This document shows, one piece after another, positions 1 to 12,437 of a DNA stretch of 64,000 nucleotides. The stretch lies in contig NZ_CP060131.1 in NCBI RefSeq assembly GCF_014235185.1, forward strand, positions 1,309,501-1,373,500, read 5' to 3'. The translations under genes were made by a program, and so were the position numbers. Under the pieces are notes generated by a model, which had not been told where the DNA came from, made no database searches, and worked only from the letters and a program-made list of their open reading frames with translations. Each line of letters begins with the position of its first letter. Positions within the stretch are counted from its first letter, which is position 1. The stretch is from Pseudonocardia petroleophila. GTDB taxonomy: Bacteria > Actinomycetota > Actinomycetes > Mycobacteriales > Pseudonocardiaceae.

Positions 1-25
1 CCCCCGCACCGGAGTGGTGCGGGGG
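1..25 (-). terminator. Hairpin downstream of catalase
   Basis: A perfect 10-bp inverted repeat (arms 1-10 and 16-25, 5-nt loop) lies 22 nt beyond the catalase stop codon. No T-tract is visible in the window, so the terminator call rests on stem strength and position only. Confidence 0.55.
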
Positions 26-46
26 CCGACGGGGTACGGGCGGGGG

Positions 47-1510
47 CTACGTCGAGAGCAGGGCCCGGGTGGCCGCCTCGACCCGGTCGCCGATCTCCTT
101 GTCCACGTTGCGCCAGTACTCGAACGCGCGGAGCAGGACGGGCTCGGAGACGCCGTCGGCGAGGTGGCCGGAGACGTTCTCCACGAAGCGGGCGCGCTCC
201 TCGTCGTCCCAGACGTCGCGGACCAGCGTGCCGGCCTGGCCCCAGTCGTCGTCCTCGGGGCGCAGCGTGTAGGCGGTGCGCACCATCTCGCCGTCGGAGT
301 ACCAGGTGCCGCCGTCGTCGGTCCGCGACGGGTCCGCCTGCGGGCCGCCGTAGGAGTTCGGCGCGTACACCGGGTCGGCGACCGGCGTGATCCGCATGGC
401 GCCGTCCTTGGAGTAGCTGTTCACCGGCGCCGTCGGGGCGTTGACCGGGATCTGCTTGTAGTTGACCCCGAGCCGGGCGCGGTGCGCGTCGGCGTAGGAG
501 AACCCGCGGGCCAGCAGCATCTTGTCGGGCGAGAGCCCGGTGCCGGGCACGAGGTTGTTCGGCTCGAACGCCGCCTGCTCGATCTGGGCGTGGTAGTCGG
601 TGACGTTACGGTTGAGCTGCAGCGTCCCGACCTCGATCAGCGGGTAGTCGGCGTGCGGCCACACCTTGGTGAGGTCGAACGGGTTGAAGCGGTAGGTCTT
701 CGCGTCCTCGAACGGCATGATCTGCATCTTCAGCGTCCAGGACGGGAAGTCGCCCGCCTCGAGCGCGTCGTAGAGGTCGCGCTGGTGGGCGTCACCGTCC
801 TTGCCCGCGAGGTCGTCGGCCTCGTCCTGGGTCAGGTGCTCGACGCCCTGGTCGCTCTTGAAGTGGTACTTCACCCAGAACTTCTCGCCCTCGGCGTTGA
901 TCCACATGTAGGTGTGGCTGGAGTAGCCGTTCATGTGGCGCCAGGTCTTCGGGATGCCCCGGTCGCCCATCAGCCAGGTGACCTGGTGCGCCGACTCGGG
1001 CACCAGCGTCCAGAAGTCCCACTGCATGTCGTGGTCGCGCAGGTTGTTGGCCGCGCGGCGCTTCTGGCTGCGGATGAAGTGCTGGAACTTCATCGGGTCG
1101 CGCAGGAAGAACACCGGGGTGTTGTTGCCGACCAGGTCGAGGTTGCCCTCGGTGGTGTAGAGCTTCAGCGAGAAGCCGCGCGGGTCGCGCCAGGTGTCGG
1201 GGCTGCCCCGCTCCCCCGCCACGGTCGAGAACCGGATGAGCCCCTCGGTCACGGTGCCCGGCTGGAACACCGCGGCGCGGGTGTACGCGCTGACGTCCTG
1301 CGTCACCGTGAACGTGCCGAACGCGCCACCGCCCTTGGCGTGCGGCTGGCGCTCCGGGATGCGCTCCCGGTTGAAGTTCGCCATCTGCTCGATCAGGTAG
1401 TGGTCGTTGAGCACCAACGGACCGTCGGGCCCGACGGACAGCGAGTGCTCGTCGCTGGCGACGGGGGCACCTCCGTCGGTGGTGGTGGCGGGCCTCTGGG
1501 TTGCCGTCAC
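47..1510 (-). CDS. katA: Monofunctional haem catalase
   Basis: 487-aa small-subunit catalase, which dismutates hydrogen peroxide to water and oxygen in the cytoplasm. The catalytic His is in [15 protein letters not shown] near residue 57. The conserved Asn is in GNNTPVFF, and the haem-ligating Tyr is in [10 protein letters not shown] about two thirds along. Length fits the clade-3 NADPH-binding enzymes. The start is GTG-independent: ATG at 1510, only 25 nt from the divergent exporter gene, so both promoters must share that short gap or lie inside the coding sequences. No peroxide regulator (FurA, OxyR) is adjacent, which many actinobacterial catalases do have. Family assignment is secure; the exact paralogue name is not. 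Confidence 0.95.
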   Translation of the reverse strand: MTATQRPATTTDGGAPVASDEHSLSVGPDGPLVLNDHYLIEQMANFNRERIPERQPHAKGGGAFGTFTVTQDVSAYTRAAVFQPGTVTEGLIRFSTVAGERGSPDTWRDPRGFSLKLYTTEGNLDLVGNNTPVFFLRDPMKFQHFIRSQKRRAANNLRDHDMQWDFWTLVPESAHQVTWLMGDRGIPKTWRHMNGYSSHTYMWINAEGEKFWVKYHFKSDQGVEHLTQDEADDLAGKDGDAHQRDLYDALEAGDFPSWTLKMQIMPFEDAKTYRFNPFDLTKVWPHADYPLIEVGTLQLNRNVTDYHAQIEQAAFEPNNLVPGTGLSPDKMLLARGFSYADAHRARLGVNYKQIPVNAPTAPVNSYSKDGAMRITPVADPVYAPNSYGGPQADPSRTDDGGTWYSDGEMVRTAYTLRPEDDDWGQAGTLVRDVWDDEERARFVENVSGHLADGVSEPVLLRAFEYWRNVDKEIGDRVEAATRALLST

Positions 1511-1535
1511 GGGCGTCTCCTTGCTGTGGTGGGGT

Positions 1536-2699
1536 ATGACGTCCGGCTACCGCGAGGTGCTCGCCCTGCCCGGCGTCACCCCGCTGATGGCCTTGTCGCT
1601 CCTCACCCGGGTACCCGCCTCGGCCGCGGCGATAACGCTGACGCTGCACGTGGTGCTCACGCTCGACCTCGGCTACGCGGCCGCGGGTGCGGTCGGGGCC
1701 GCGTCGACGGTCGGCATGGCGATCGGCGCGCCGACGCTCGGGAGGTTCGTCGACCGCCGCGGGCTGCGCACGATGCTGGCCGTCACCACCGCGGCGGCGG
1801 CCGTGTTCTGGGCGGTGGCGCCCCACCTGACCTACCCGGCGCTGCTGGTCGGGGCGTTCCTCGGGGGGCTGCTCGCGTTCCCGGTGTACTCGATCATCCG
1901 CCAGGCGATCGCGTCGGCGGTGCCCGAGAGCAGGCGGCGGCCCGCCTTCGCGCTCGACTCCATGTCGGTGGAGGTGTCCTACATCATCGGGCCCGCGGTC
2001 GGGTCGCTGCTGGTGGTGACGCTGTCCAGCCCGGTGGCCATGGCGGTGGTCGGCGCGGGCTGGGTGGCGACGGGCGTCGCGTTCTGGGTGCTGGACCCGC
2101 CCACCCGCACCGGCGCGGCCGAGCCCGGCGAACGACCGCCGCCCGTGCGGACCTGGCTCGACCGGCGCCTCGTCGCCGCCCTGCTCGGCACGGCCGCCAC
2201 CGTGCTCCTGGTCTTCGGCACCGAGCTCTCGGTCATCGCGAGCGTGCAGGCGACCGGTCCCGTGTACGCGATCGCGCTGGTCAACGCCGTCTGGTGCCTG
2301 GCGTCGCTGGGCGGGGGCTACCTCTACGGCGGGGCCCGGCGCACGTCGTCGCAGCTCGTGCTCGTCGGCGCGCTCGCCGTGGCGACGCTGCCGGTGGCCC
2401 TCGGCGGTGCGTGGTGGAGCTTCGCCCTGCTGCTGGTGCCCGCCGGGATGCTCACCGCCCCGGCGCTGGCGGCGGGCTCGGAGCGGGTGTCCCTGCTCGC
2501 CCCGGAGCCGGCCCGCGGCGTCGTCACCGGGTTGCACGGGTCGGCCACCACGCTCGGCGCGGCCGCGGGCACCCCGCTCGCCGGCGTCCTGATCGACGCC
2601 GCCTCCCCCGCCACCGCGATCGTGGCGGTCGCCGCCGTCGGTGCGGCCCTGGCCGCGGTGTCAGCGCTGATCACGCGCCGGGTGCCGACGGCCGTGTGA
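1536..2699 (+). CDS. MFS efflux-type transporter
   Basis: About 387 aa with roughly 12 hydrophobic segments. The MFS loop 2-3 motif ([12 protein letters not shown]) follows the second segment, which identifies a major facilitator probably exporting small molecules with proton exchange. I chose the ATG at 1536 because it follows a G-rich ribosome-binding stretch and starts just before the first membrane segment. An upstream in-frame start at 1407 would run antisense through the catalase 5' end. The gene is divergent from catalase, and an endonuclease-family gene follows. The substrate cannot be read from the sequence. Confidence 0.85.
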   Translation: MTSGYREVLALPGVTPLMALSLLTRVPASAAAITLTLHVVLTLDLGYAAAGAVGAASTVGMAIGAPTLGRFVDRRGLRTMLAVTTAAAAVFWAVAPHLTYPALLVGAFLGGLLAFPVYSIIRQAIASAVPESRRRPAFALDSMSVEVSYIIGPAVGSLLVVTLSSPVAMAVVGAGWVATGVAFWVLDPPTRTGAAEPGERPPPVRTWLDRRLVAALLGTAATVLLVFGTELSVIASVQATGPVYAIALVNAVWCLASLGGGYLYGGARRTSSQLVLVGALAVATLPVALGGAWWSFALLLVPAGMLTAPALAAGSERVSLLAPEPARGVVTGLHGSATTLGAAAGTPLAGVLIDAASPATAIVAVAAVGAALAAVSALITRRVPTAV

Positions 2700-2775
2700 C
2701 GGTCCCGTGGAGATCCCGTGCGGATCGGGGTCGGCCCCCGTCGTCGGGCCGCCGGGGCGGGCACACTCGACGGGG

Positions 2776-3792
2776 ATGATCCCCGCACCCGCCGCCCCCG
2801 CCCGGCCGACGCGCTCGGTCCCGCGACGGGTGGCCGTCCTCGCGGCCTCCGCGGCGGTGACCCTCGGGGCGGCACTGCTGCTCGTGCCCGACCTGGCCGG
2901 GCTCGACGTGCGGACGCCGTTCGCCCAGCTCGTCGCGTTCCGCCCGGCCCTGCTGGCGGTCACCGCGGCGCTGCTCGCCGTCCCGCTCACCGTCCTGCTG
3001 GTCACCCGCCGCGCGCTGCCGCTGGTGGTCGGGGTGCTGGCGGTGCTGCTGCTCGCGGCGGGCACCCTGCCCGCCCGGGCGGTCGCCACCACCCCCACCG
3101 GCGACGGCCCGGTGCTGACGGTGCTCGCCGTCAACGTCTACGAGGGCCGGGCCGACGTGGAGCAGGTGGCCGCGCTGATCGCCGCCGAGCAGCCGGACCT
3201 GGTGTCGGTCCCGGAGGCGGGCCCGCGCTTCCGCGCGCTGCTGGCGCCGCTGGTGGAGCCGCTGGGCTACCGGTCCTACGGCTCCACCGAGAGCGGCCCC
3301 GACGTGTCCGGCGTCAGCGCGCTGGCCGCTGCGCGGCTCGGCGACCTGACCGCGGGCGTCGACGACGGCACGCCGGAGCCGTCGGTGGTGCTCACCGGCG
3401 GCGCGCTGGGTGAGCTGCGGTTCGTGGCGTTCCACTCCGCCGCCCCGACGCCCCGCGGGCTGCCCCAGTGGGTGGCCGACCAGGCCCACGTGGCCACCTG
3501 GTGCGCCGGGCCGACCCCCGCCGTGGTGGCGGGCGACTTCAACGCCGGCCTCGACCACTCGCCGTTCCGCGCCGGCACCGCCGGGTGCGGCGACGCCGCC
3601 GAGCAGGCGGGAGCGGGGCTGGTCGGCACCTGGCCGTCCGGCGTCCCCCGCCCGATCGGCACCCAGATCGACCACGTGGTCGCCACCGACGGCATCACCG
3701 CGGAGTCGTTCACGGTCCACGACGTGGCCGGCAGCGACCACCGGGCCGTGGTGGCCCGGCTCCGGCTCCCCGGGCCGGGCGTGTCCGGCTAG
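2776..3792 (+). CDS. Membrane-anchored endonuclease/exonuclease/phosphatase family protein
   Basis: 338 aa. Three hydrophobic segments fill residues about 15-110, followed by an EEP-fold catalytic domain. The diagnostic blocks are VNVYEG and [10 protein letters not shown] early in the domain, GDFNAG (metal/phosphate site), IDHVVAT, and the terminal GSDHRAVVA carrying the Asp-His pair. The family hydrolyses phosphodiesters (nucleic acid, phospholipid or inositol phosphate), and the anchor suggests the catalytic domain faces outside. ATG 2776 follows GGGG. The stop codon overlaps the convergent asd stop (3789-3791). The substrate is unknown. Confidence 0.82.
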   Translation: MIPAPAAPARPTRSVPRRVAVLAASAAVTLGAALLLVPDLAGLDVRTPFAQLVAFRPALLAVTAALLAVPLTVLLVTRRALPLVVGVLAVLLLAAGTLPARAVATTPTGDGPVLTVLAVNVYEGRADVEQVAALIAAEQPDLVSVPEAGPRFRALLAPLVEPLGYRSYGSTESGPDVSGVSALAAARLGDLTAGVDDGTPEPSVVLTGGALGELRFVAFHSAAPTPRGLPQWVADQAHVATWCAGPTPAVVAGDFNAGLDHSPFRAGTAGCGDAAEQAGAGLVGTWPSGVPRPIGTQIDHVVATDGITAESFTVHDVAGSDHRAVVARLRLPGPGVSG

Positions 3793-4840
3793 AGCGTGCC
3801 GGCCACCGTCTCGGCGATCTCGTAGGTGTTGAGCGCCGCGCCCTTGCGGAGGTTGTCGCCGCAGACGAACAGCTCCAGGGTGTCGGGGAAGTCCAGCGCC
3901 TGCCGGATCCGCCCGACGACCGTCGGGTCGCCGCCCACCGCGTCGGCGGGCGTCGGCCACTCCCCGGCGGCCGGGTCGTCGCGCAGCACGATCGTCGGCT
4001 GCGCGCCGAGGACCTTGTGCGCGGCGTCCACGGTGACCTCGCGGGAGAAGGTGGCGTGCACCGCGAGCGCGTGCGTCGTGATGACGGGCACGCGCACGCA
4101 GGTGGCCGACACCTTGAGGTCGGGGATGCCGAGGATCTTGCGCGACTCGTTGCGCACCTTGAGCTCCTCGGAGCTCCAGCCGTCGTCCTTGAGCGAGCCC
4201 GCCCACGGCACGACGTTGAGCACGAGCGGGGCGGGGAACGGCGAGTCGGTGCCCAGCCCGGCCTCGGCGAGCGCCTCGGCGACGTCACCGCTGCGCGACC
4301 CGACGTCCTTGCCCGCGACGGCCGCGATCTCGGCCTGCAGGCGGTCGATGCCGCCCTGGCCCGCTCCGGACGCCGCCTGGTAGGACGAGACGACCAGCGC
4401 GGTGAGGCCGAACTCGCGGTGCAGCGCCCCCATCGCCGCCATCATCGACAGGGTCGTGCAGTTGGGGTTGGCGATGATCCCCTTGGGCCGGTTCGCGGCC
4501 TCGTCGGCGTTGACCTCGGGCACCACCAGCGGCACCTCGGGGTCCATCCGGAACGCGCCGGAGTTGTCGACGGCCACGGCCCCGCGCGACGCCGCGATCG
4601 GCGCCCACTCGGCGCTCACCTCGTCGGGCACGTCGAACAGGGCGATGTCGACGCCGTCGAAGACCTCGGGCTCCAGCAGCCGGACGGTGACGTCCTCACC
4701 GCGGACCTTCAGCACCTTGCCCGCCGAGCGGGCCGAGGCGACGAGCCGGATCTCCGACCACGGCACGGTCTCGCGCGCGTCGATGATCTCGATCATCGTG
4801 GAACCCACCGCGCCGGTGGCACCCACGATCGCCAGAACGG

Positions 4841-4844
<4 letters not shown>
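3789..4844 (-). CDS. asd: Aspartate-semialdehyde dehydrogenase
   Basis: 351 aa. Reduces aspartyl phosphate to aspartate semialdehyde with NADPH, the branch point to lysine/diaminopimelate, threonine and methionine. The N-terminal Rossmann motif is [11 protein letters not shown]. The catalytic Cys is in [12 protein letters not shown] and the catalytic His in [17 protein letters not shown] 4844 overlaps the aspartokinase stop by 4 bp, so the two are translationally coupled, the standard ask-asd order in actinobacteria. Length matches the family. Confidence 0.97.
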
Positions 4845-6106
<1,262 letters not shown>

Positions 6107-6139
6107 GCCGACCTCCTGTAACCGGCACGGCGGGACTCC

Positions 6140-6170
6140 GCGCCCGTGGGCTCACCGCCCGTGAGGGCGC
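6140..6170 (-). promoter_or_regulatory. Stem-loop in the ask leader
   Basis: GCGCCC (mRNA sense, from 6170) pairs with GGGCGC ending at 6140, enclosing a second small hairpin of CTCAC/GTGAG. It sits about 34 nt upstream of the aspartokinase GTG. It could be a 5'-UTR control element or just GC-rich structure; no riboswitch class is recognisable. Confidence 0.35.
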
Positions 6171-6354
6171 TGGTCGGGTGCTGACAGTACCGGCATGCGG
6201 GTGCGGGGCCGATCGAGATGACTGACGCCACAGGGTGCCTCTCATCAGAATCGACTACAGAACCCGCCCGACCGCAACACCCAGCGTGATCGTCGCGATG
6301 GAGGGCCGGTGGACGGAGACCCTCGCCCACCGCCCTGCTCATCGTGGAGTGCCC

Positions 6355-7713
6355 GTGCGTTCACCCCTTCCCCGTCTCCTCCGCCGGACGACCCGGGCCG
6401 GCACCGTCCGCGTCGCCGAGGCGGACATCCTCATGCCGTGCAGCGCGTCCACCCCGGTGTGCGAGTTCAACCGCGACGGTGGCACCGCGGCCGTCGTCGA
6501 CGACGGCCGCGCGCAGACGGGCCGCGGTTACCTGCGCCTCGACACCGCGGTCGCCAACGCCAAGGCCACGGTCTCCACCACGGCGTTCTCCGGGAGGAAG
6601 CTCTCGGAGATCACCACGCTCGGGTACCGCACGCTGGTCGAGCAGCTGGGCACCAGCGACGCCCGGCAGGCTCCCGCGCTCAACATCTCGATCACGCCGG
6701 TCGGCGGCGGCTTCACCACCCTCGTCTGGGAACCCGTCTACACCCCCGACGGCACGATCACGCAGGGCGCGTGGCAGCAGTGGTCGCCGTCGAGCAGCCG
6801 GGGCGGCTGGTGGGCCAGCGGCACGAACCCCGTCACCGACCAGACCAACGTCTACGGCTTCAAGAGCTTCACGGCGAGCTTCGCCGACGTGCAGGCCGCG
6901 CAGGGCGACGCGATCGTCCAGCTCATCGGCGTCAACCAGGGCGGCGGCAACCCGGGCCTGCGGGCGGGCGTCGACCTGCTCACCGTCAACGAGACCACCT
7001 ACGACTTCGACAACCCGGTGGTCGCGACCGCCATCGCCGCGACCGACGGCAACGGGCAGTCCGCGGAGGTCGGCAAGCCGTTCGCGAAGCCGCTCACCGC
7101 GACGGTGACCGGGGCCGGTGGCGACCCGGTGCCGAACGCGCCCGTCACCTTCGCGGTGACCGGCGGCAGCGCCGCCTTCGGGACGTCGGCCACCGCGAGC
7201 ACGACGACGAACGCCGCCGGCGCGGCCGTCAGCCCGACCCTGACGGCGGGCGCCACCGCGGGCCCGGTCACGGTGACCGCCACCAGCGGCACCTTCACGG
7301 CGACCTACACGCTGACCGTGACACCCGCCCCCGTGGTGGGACCGGCCCGCGCCGACGTGTCCGTCGCGATCACCGCGCCGGCCACCGTCCGGCAGGGCGG
7401 GACGTTCACCGCGACCGTGACCGTGCGCAACGCCGGCCCGGCCGCGGCGACGACGGTCGCGTCCGGCCTGACCGTGCCCAAGGGCCTGCGGATCACCGCG
7501 GGCGGCGGCGGGATCGTCGCCAGGGACGGACGGGCCGTCGCGTTCGTGGCGCCGTCGATCGCCTCGGGGTCGACCGTGACCTACACCGTCACCGTCGCCG
7601 TCGACCGGGGTGTGCGGGGTCAGCAGACGCTGGCCGCGGCCGGCACCTCGCTGCGGGTCGCCGACCCGAACCTGCGCAACAACGCGGCCACCGCCCGGAC
7701 CACCGCCGGCTGA
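6355..7713 (+). CDS. Ig-like and DUF11-like repeat protein
   Basis: About 452 aa from GTG 6355. Three parts are visible. Residues about 15-225 form a beta-rich domain with many Trp/Gly and an ATTLVWEPVY-like core. Residues about 230-325 are an invasin/Big_1-like Ig domain (PVTFAVTGGSAAFG, then TATYTLTVTP). A C-terminal DUF11/CARDB-like domain (ADVSVAITAP to RNNAATARTT) follows. These folds are normally extracellular, yet no signal peptide can be seen at this start or at the upstream in-frame ATG at 6235. The true start may be mis-assigned, the leader lost, or export non-classical. Function unknown, possibly surface adhesion. Confidence 0.7.
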   Translation: MRSPLPRLLRRTTRAGTVRVAEADILMPCSASTPVCEFNRDGGTAAVVDDGRAQTGRGYLRLDTAVANAKATVSTTAFSGRKLSEITTLGYRTLVEQLGTSDARQAPALNISITPVGGGFTTLVWEPVYTPDGTITQGAWQQWSPSSSRGGWWASGTNPVTDQTNVYGFKSFTASFADVQAAQGDAIVQLIGVNQGGGNPGLRAGVDLLTVNETTYDFDNPVVATAIAATDGNGQSAEVGKPFAKPLTATVTGAGGDPVPNAPVTFAVTGGSAAFGTSATASTTTNAAGAAVSPTLTAGATAGPVTVTATSGTFTATYTLTVTPAPVVGPARADVSVAITAPATVRQGGTFTATVTVRNAGPAAATTVASGLTVPKGLRITAGGGGIVARDGRAVAFVAPSIASGSTVTYTVTVAVDRGVRGQQTLAAAGTSLRVADPNLRNNAATARTTAG

Positions 7714-7749
7714 CCCCGCGGACGGGCCGGCGGCCGCTCGGTCGCCGGC

Positions 7750-8052
7750 TCAGCCCGCGCGGCGGACGAGGCGGACGACGACGGTGGTGATCGCGAACCA
7801 GATGAGGGCGGCCGTGCCGTAGTTCAGCACCACGCCGAGCTTGGGCTCCGCGGGCTGGAACAGGTCCGAGAGCCCGAGTTCGAAGGTGTTCGCGAGGTCG
7901 GTCACGAGCGTGGTGAGCCCGTTCTCCGGGTTCGCGTCCAGGAGCGTGAGGACGATGAAGACGACCAGCACCAGGACGATCGCCATCCCGATGATCCGCA
8001 GGACGTTCGCGAGGGCGTCGATGCCCCGCCGCGCCGTGGTTCCCGTTGCCAC
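7750..8052 (-). CDS. Small two-pass membrane protein
   Basis: 100 aa, not recognised as a named family. Hydrophobic segments lie at about residues 18-41 (IIGMAIVLVLVVFIVLTLL) and 76-95 (GTAALIWFAITTVVVRLV), with a polar loop between and a basic C-terminus. Its start faces the leuA leader, with an 18-bp palindrome in the shared upstream region. ATG 8052. A real gene is likely because third positions are nearly all G or C and the topology is coherent. No function can be assigned. Confidence 0.7.
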   Translation of the reverse strand: MATGTTARRGIDALANVLRIIGMAIVLVLVVFIVLTLLDANPENGLTTLVTDLANTFELGLSDLFQPAEPKLGVVLNYGTAALIWFAITTVVVRLVRRAG

Positions 8053-8133
8053 TTGTGCCCCACCCTCGTTGCCGTCGACCGCACGTTGGCCGACATCGTG
8101 ACAGAACGCCGGATCCGCACCCTACTCGTAGGT

Positions 8134-8151
8134 ATCACCCGATCGGGTGAT
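8134..8151. promoter_or_regulatory. 18-bp perfect palindrome, candidate operator
   Basis: ATCACCCGATCGGGTGAT reads the same on both strands. It lies 83 nt upstream of the small membrane protein start and about 45 nt upstream of the presumed leuA leader promoter. It looks like the site of a dimeric regulator; the regulator is not identifiable here. Confidence 0.5.
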
Positions 8152-8169
8152 GCACGGTCCGGATGGGGG

Positions 8170-8200
8170 TTGCGGCCGGGACGGGGTTCCGGGCTAGTGT
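8170..8200 (+). promoter_or_regulatory. Predicted leuA leader promoter
   Basis: A TTGCGG (-35-like, 8170-8175) and TAGTGT (-10-like, 8195-8200) pair is separated by 19 bp. Transcription would begin 6-8 nt after the -10, at or next to the GTG of the leader peptide, so the leader would be translated from a leaderless mRNA. Confidence 0.5.
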
Positions 8201-8207
8201 CGTCGAC

Positions 8208-8246
8208 GTGGCGCGCCTGCTCCTTGGTTGCCGCGGCGGGGTCTGA
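8208..8246 (+). CDS. leuA leader peptide
   Basis: GTG opens a 12-residue frame, MARLLLGCRGGV, ending in TGA at 8244-8246. It carries three consecutive leucine codons (CTG CTC CTT) and sits 67 nt before the 2-isopropylmalate synthase start. Leader peptides with Leu runs ahead of leuA are an established attenuation arrangement in actinobacteria: ribosome stalling on the Leu codons when charged tRNA-Leu is scarce changes downstream folding. The sequence shows the peptide and a downstream hairpin, but no clear T-tract terminator, so the exact mechanism is inference. Confidence 0.75.
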   Translation: MARLLLGCRGGV

Positions 8247-8248
8247 CC

Positions 8249-8287
8249 GACCGGCCCCTCGTCGCGGGTTCTCGGCGTGCGCCGGTC
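8249..8287 (+). promoter_or_regulatory. Possible attenuator stem after the leu leader peptide
   Basis: GACCGGC (8249-8255) pairs perfectly with GCCGGTC (8281-8287) around a 25-nt GC-rich loop, starting 3 nt after the leader peptide stop. The placement fits a leucine attenuation control region. There is no T-run, so the effect could be on termination or on leuA translation. Confidence 0.4.
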
Positions 8288-8295
8288 TTCCCTGA

Positions 8296-10119
<1,824 letters not shown>

Positions 10120-10139
10120 GGCGAGTACCGGGCGGCCGG

Positions 10140-10742
10140 TCAGCCGGCCGCCACCCGCCCCTCGGCGAAGAACGCCGCCACCGCCTCGGCGGTCGGGAGG
10201 TCGGGTGCCGGGCGCAGTGCTCCGAAGCTCGCGTTCCAGAACCCGCCCTCCCGTGGCGTCCACGGGCCGACGTAGGCGTACGGCGCAGGGTGGCCCGCGT
10301 CGCCGGGTGAGATGCCGTAGTTCACCTCGTCGACGGTGACCGCCAGGTCGAAGTGCTCGGGCCACAGCACCGGCTCGACGTCCGCGGTGAACGCCCGGAG
10401 CCCGGCGTCGCCGCGGGCGAACCAGTCGGCGATGCCGGCGGCCGCGGCGGGGTCGACGGCGACCTCCTCGTCGAGGTCCACCCCGGAGGTGTCGGAGTAG
10501 GACCCCGGCACTCCCGGGTCGGCGATCCCGGCCGCGGCGGCGAGCGCCCGGTAGGTGCCGGCCAGCGGGGCGCGCCCGCCGTCCCACACCAGCTCGGCGC
10601 CCTCCACCCGGACCGGGGCGACGACGCCGCCGAACCCGCCGGGCGTCGCCCGGAGCCGGATCGTGCCGTGCGCGCGGTACTGGGGACCGGCGATCAGCAG
10701 CTCGGCCACCCCGTGCAGCGACCGGCGGGTGTCGTCGTCCAT
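10140..10742 (-). CDS. Conserved hypothetical protein
   Basis: 200 aa; no named family recognised. The sequence is rich in aromatic and acidic residues (for example VEPVLWPEHFDLAVTVDEVNYGISPGD, shortened here to its key part VLWPEHFDLAVTVDEV), which suggests a soluble cytoplasmic protein. No signal peptide or membrane segment is seen. ATG 10742 is preceded by GGAGGC, which decides it over an upstream GTG/ATG option at 10781. The gene is convergent with leuA (20 nt between stops) and divergent from the Rieske operon (81 nt between starts), so it may share regulation with that operon. Confidence 0.65.
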   Translation of the reverse strand: MDDDTRRSLHGVAELLIAGPQYRAHGTIRLRATPGGFGGVVAPVRVEGAELVWDGGRAPLAGTYRALAAAAGIADPGVPGSYSDTSGVDLDEEVAVDPAAAAGIADWFARGDAGLRAFTADVEPVLWPEHFDLAVTVDEVNYGISPGDAGHPAPYAYVGPWTPREGGFWNASFGALRPAPDLPTAEAVAAFFAEGRVAAG

Positions 10743-10823
10743 GGATGCCTCCCGTGTAACGCCGGCGCGGGTGCGCGGCACTGTTCGGGCACTACGTGTG
10801 GTCCGACGGCGGGAGCGTTACAC

Positions 10824-12437
10824 ATGGACAGCGAGATGCTGCTGGTCGCCCGGTTCGACGAGCTGGTCGAGGACAGCCCGGCGCACGCGTCGGCCGACGG
10901 GATCGATCTCGTCGTCGTGCGGCGCGAGGGCACCGCGCACGTGTTCGAGGGCCGCTGCCCGCACCGCGGCGCGCTGCTGGCCGACGGCCGGGTCGAGGGC
11001 GCGAACCTCGTCTGCGGCGTGCACGGCTGGGACTACCGCCTCGACACCGGCGTCAGCGCGTACAACCCGGCGGAGCGGATCCACAAGTTCGGCTGCCACG
11101 TCGTCGACGGGCAGGTGCTGGTGACGAAGGAGGAGCTGGCCGGGTACCGGTCGATGCGCCCGGAACGCGCGGTCACCTCCACCTACGACCGCCTCTTCGA
11201 CGACCCGCACCAGGACACCGCCGAGGAGCCCTACGTCTCGGAGATCCACCGGCTGGCGCGCAGCGGGCTGTCCGGCGCGCACGGGGCCGTCGCCGCGATG
11301 GGGGTGCCCCGGGCCGAGCTGCCCAGCTGGGACGATCTGCAGGTCCTCACCGCACAGCTGCACCGCTTCCCCATTCTCGACGACGAGCCCGTCGACACCG
11401 CGGTGACGATCGGCCCCGCCGCCGCGAAACCGTTGCGCCTGGACATCCCGGTGTTCGTCTCCGACATGAGCTTCGGGGCGCTGTCGGAGGAGGCGAAGGT
11501 CGCGCTCGGGCGCGGCGCGGAGGGCGCGGGCACCGCGATCTGCTCGGGCGAGGGCGGGATGCTGCCCGAGGAGGTGGCCGAGAGCTCGCGCTACCTCTAC
11601 GAGCTGGCGTCGGGCCGGTTCGGCTGGGACGAGCGGCACCTCGACCGCGTGCAGGCGCTGCACCTCAAGCTCGGGCAGGGCGCGAAGACCGGCACCGGCG
11701 GGCACCTGCCGGGGAACAAGGTCGTCGGCCGGATCGCCGAGGTCCGCGGCCTGCCGGAGGGCACGTCGGCCGTCTCCCCCGCCCGGTTCACCGACTGGAC
11801 CACGCTGCTGGACGCGAAGGCGCTGGTCGACCGCGTGCGCGAGCGGTCCGGCGGCATCCCGGTCGGGGTGAAGATGTCGGCCCAGCACATCGAGGCCGAT
11901 CTCGACGCCGCGCTGGACCTCGGCGTCGACTACGTCATCCTCGACGGCCGCGGCGGCGGCACCGGCGCCGCGCCGACGATCTTCCGGGACACGATCAGCG
12001 TACCGACGATGGCCGCGCTCGCCCGGGCCCGGCGCCATCTCGACCTGGCCGGCGCCCGCGACGTCACGCTGATCTCGACGGGGGGCTACCGCCGCGCGCA
12101 GGACATGGTCAAGGCGCTGGCGCTGGGCGCCGACGCGATCGCGGTCTCGAACGTGGCGCTGCAGGCGATCGGCTGCGTCGGCATGCGCGCCTGCCACACC
12201 GACAACTGCCCGATGGGCATCGCCACCCAGAAGCCGCACCTGCGCGCCCGGCTCCCCGTGCAGCGGGCGGCCGAGCAGCTCACCCGCTACCTGGGTGCGA
12301 TCACCGAGCTGATGGTGGTGCTCGCCCGCGCCTGCGGGCACGACTCGCTGTCGCACTTCACCCCGCGCGACCTCACGAGCTGGAAACGCGAGGTCGCCGA
12401 GCTGGTCGGCGTGCACTACGCGGGAGTGGCCCGATGA
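10824..12437 (+). CDS. Rieske ferredoxin fused to the FMN/3Fe-4S domain of glutamate synthase
   Basis: 537 aa. Residues 1-105 are a Rieske domain with the [2Fe-2S] ligands C45, H47, C64 and H67 (CPHRG and CGVHGWDY, exact CxH-16-CxxH spacing). Residues about 150-520 match the central/FMN-binding domain of GltB: SFGALS near the start, LGQGAKTGTGGHLPG, DGRGGGTGAAP, and the 3Fe-4S cysteines in GCVGMRACHTDNCPMG (C-x5-C-x4-C). The glutaminase domain of glutamate synthase and its N-terminal Cys are absent, so this is not classical GOGAT. It is probably a flavoprotein oxidoreductase fed electrons by its own Rieske centre. ATG 10824; its stop overlaps the next start by 4 bp. The substrate is unknown. 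Confidence 0.85.
   Translation: MDSEMLLVARFDELVEDSPAHASADGIDLVVVRREGTAHVFEGRCPHRGALLADGRVEGANLVCGVHGWDYRLDTGVSAYNPAERIHKFGCHVVDGQVLVTKEELAGYRSMRPERAVTSTYDRLFDDPHQDTAEEPYVSEIHRLARSGLSGAHGAVAAMGVPRAELPSWDDLQVLTAQLHRFPILDDEPVDTAVTIGPAAAKPLRLDIPVFVSDMSFGALSEEAKVALGRGAEGAGTAICSGEGGMLPEEVAESSRYLYELASGRFGWDERHLDRVQALHLKLGQGAKTGTGGHLPGNKVVGRIAEVRGLPEGTSAVSPARFTDWTTLLDAKALVDRVRERSGGIPVGVKMSAQHIEADLDAALDLGVDYVILDGRGGGTGAAPTIFRDTISVPTMAALARARRHLDLAGARDVTLISTGGYRRAQDMVKALALGADAIAVSNVALQAIGCVGMRACHTDNCPMGIATQKPHLRARLPVQRAAEQLTRYLGAITELMVVLARACGHDSLSHFTPRDLTSWKREVAELVGVHYAGVAR

Noticed and set aside
14..2779. A 921-codon plus-strand frame antisense to catalase and running into the exporter gene
   Set aside because: Composition is Arg/Val/Gly repeats typical of a GC-rich shadow frame; the catalase on the other strand is unambiguous.
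10824..12437. Annotation as glutamate synthase large subunit
   Set aside because: Glutaminase domain and C-terminal beta-helix are missing and a Rieske domain is present instead.
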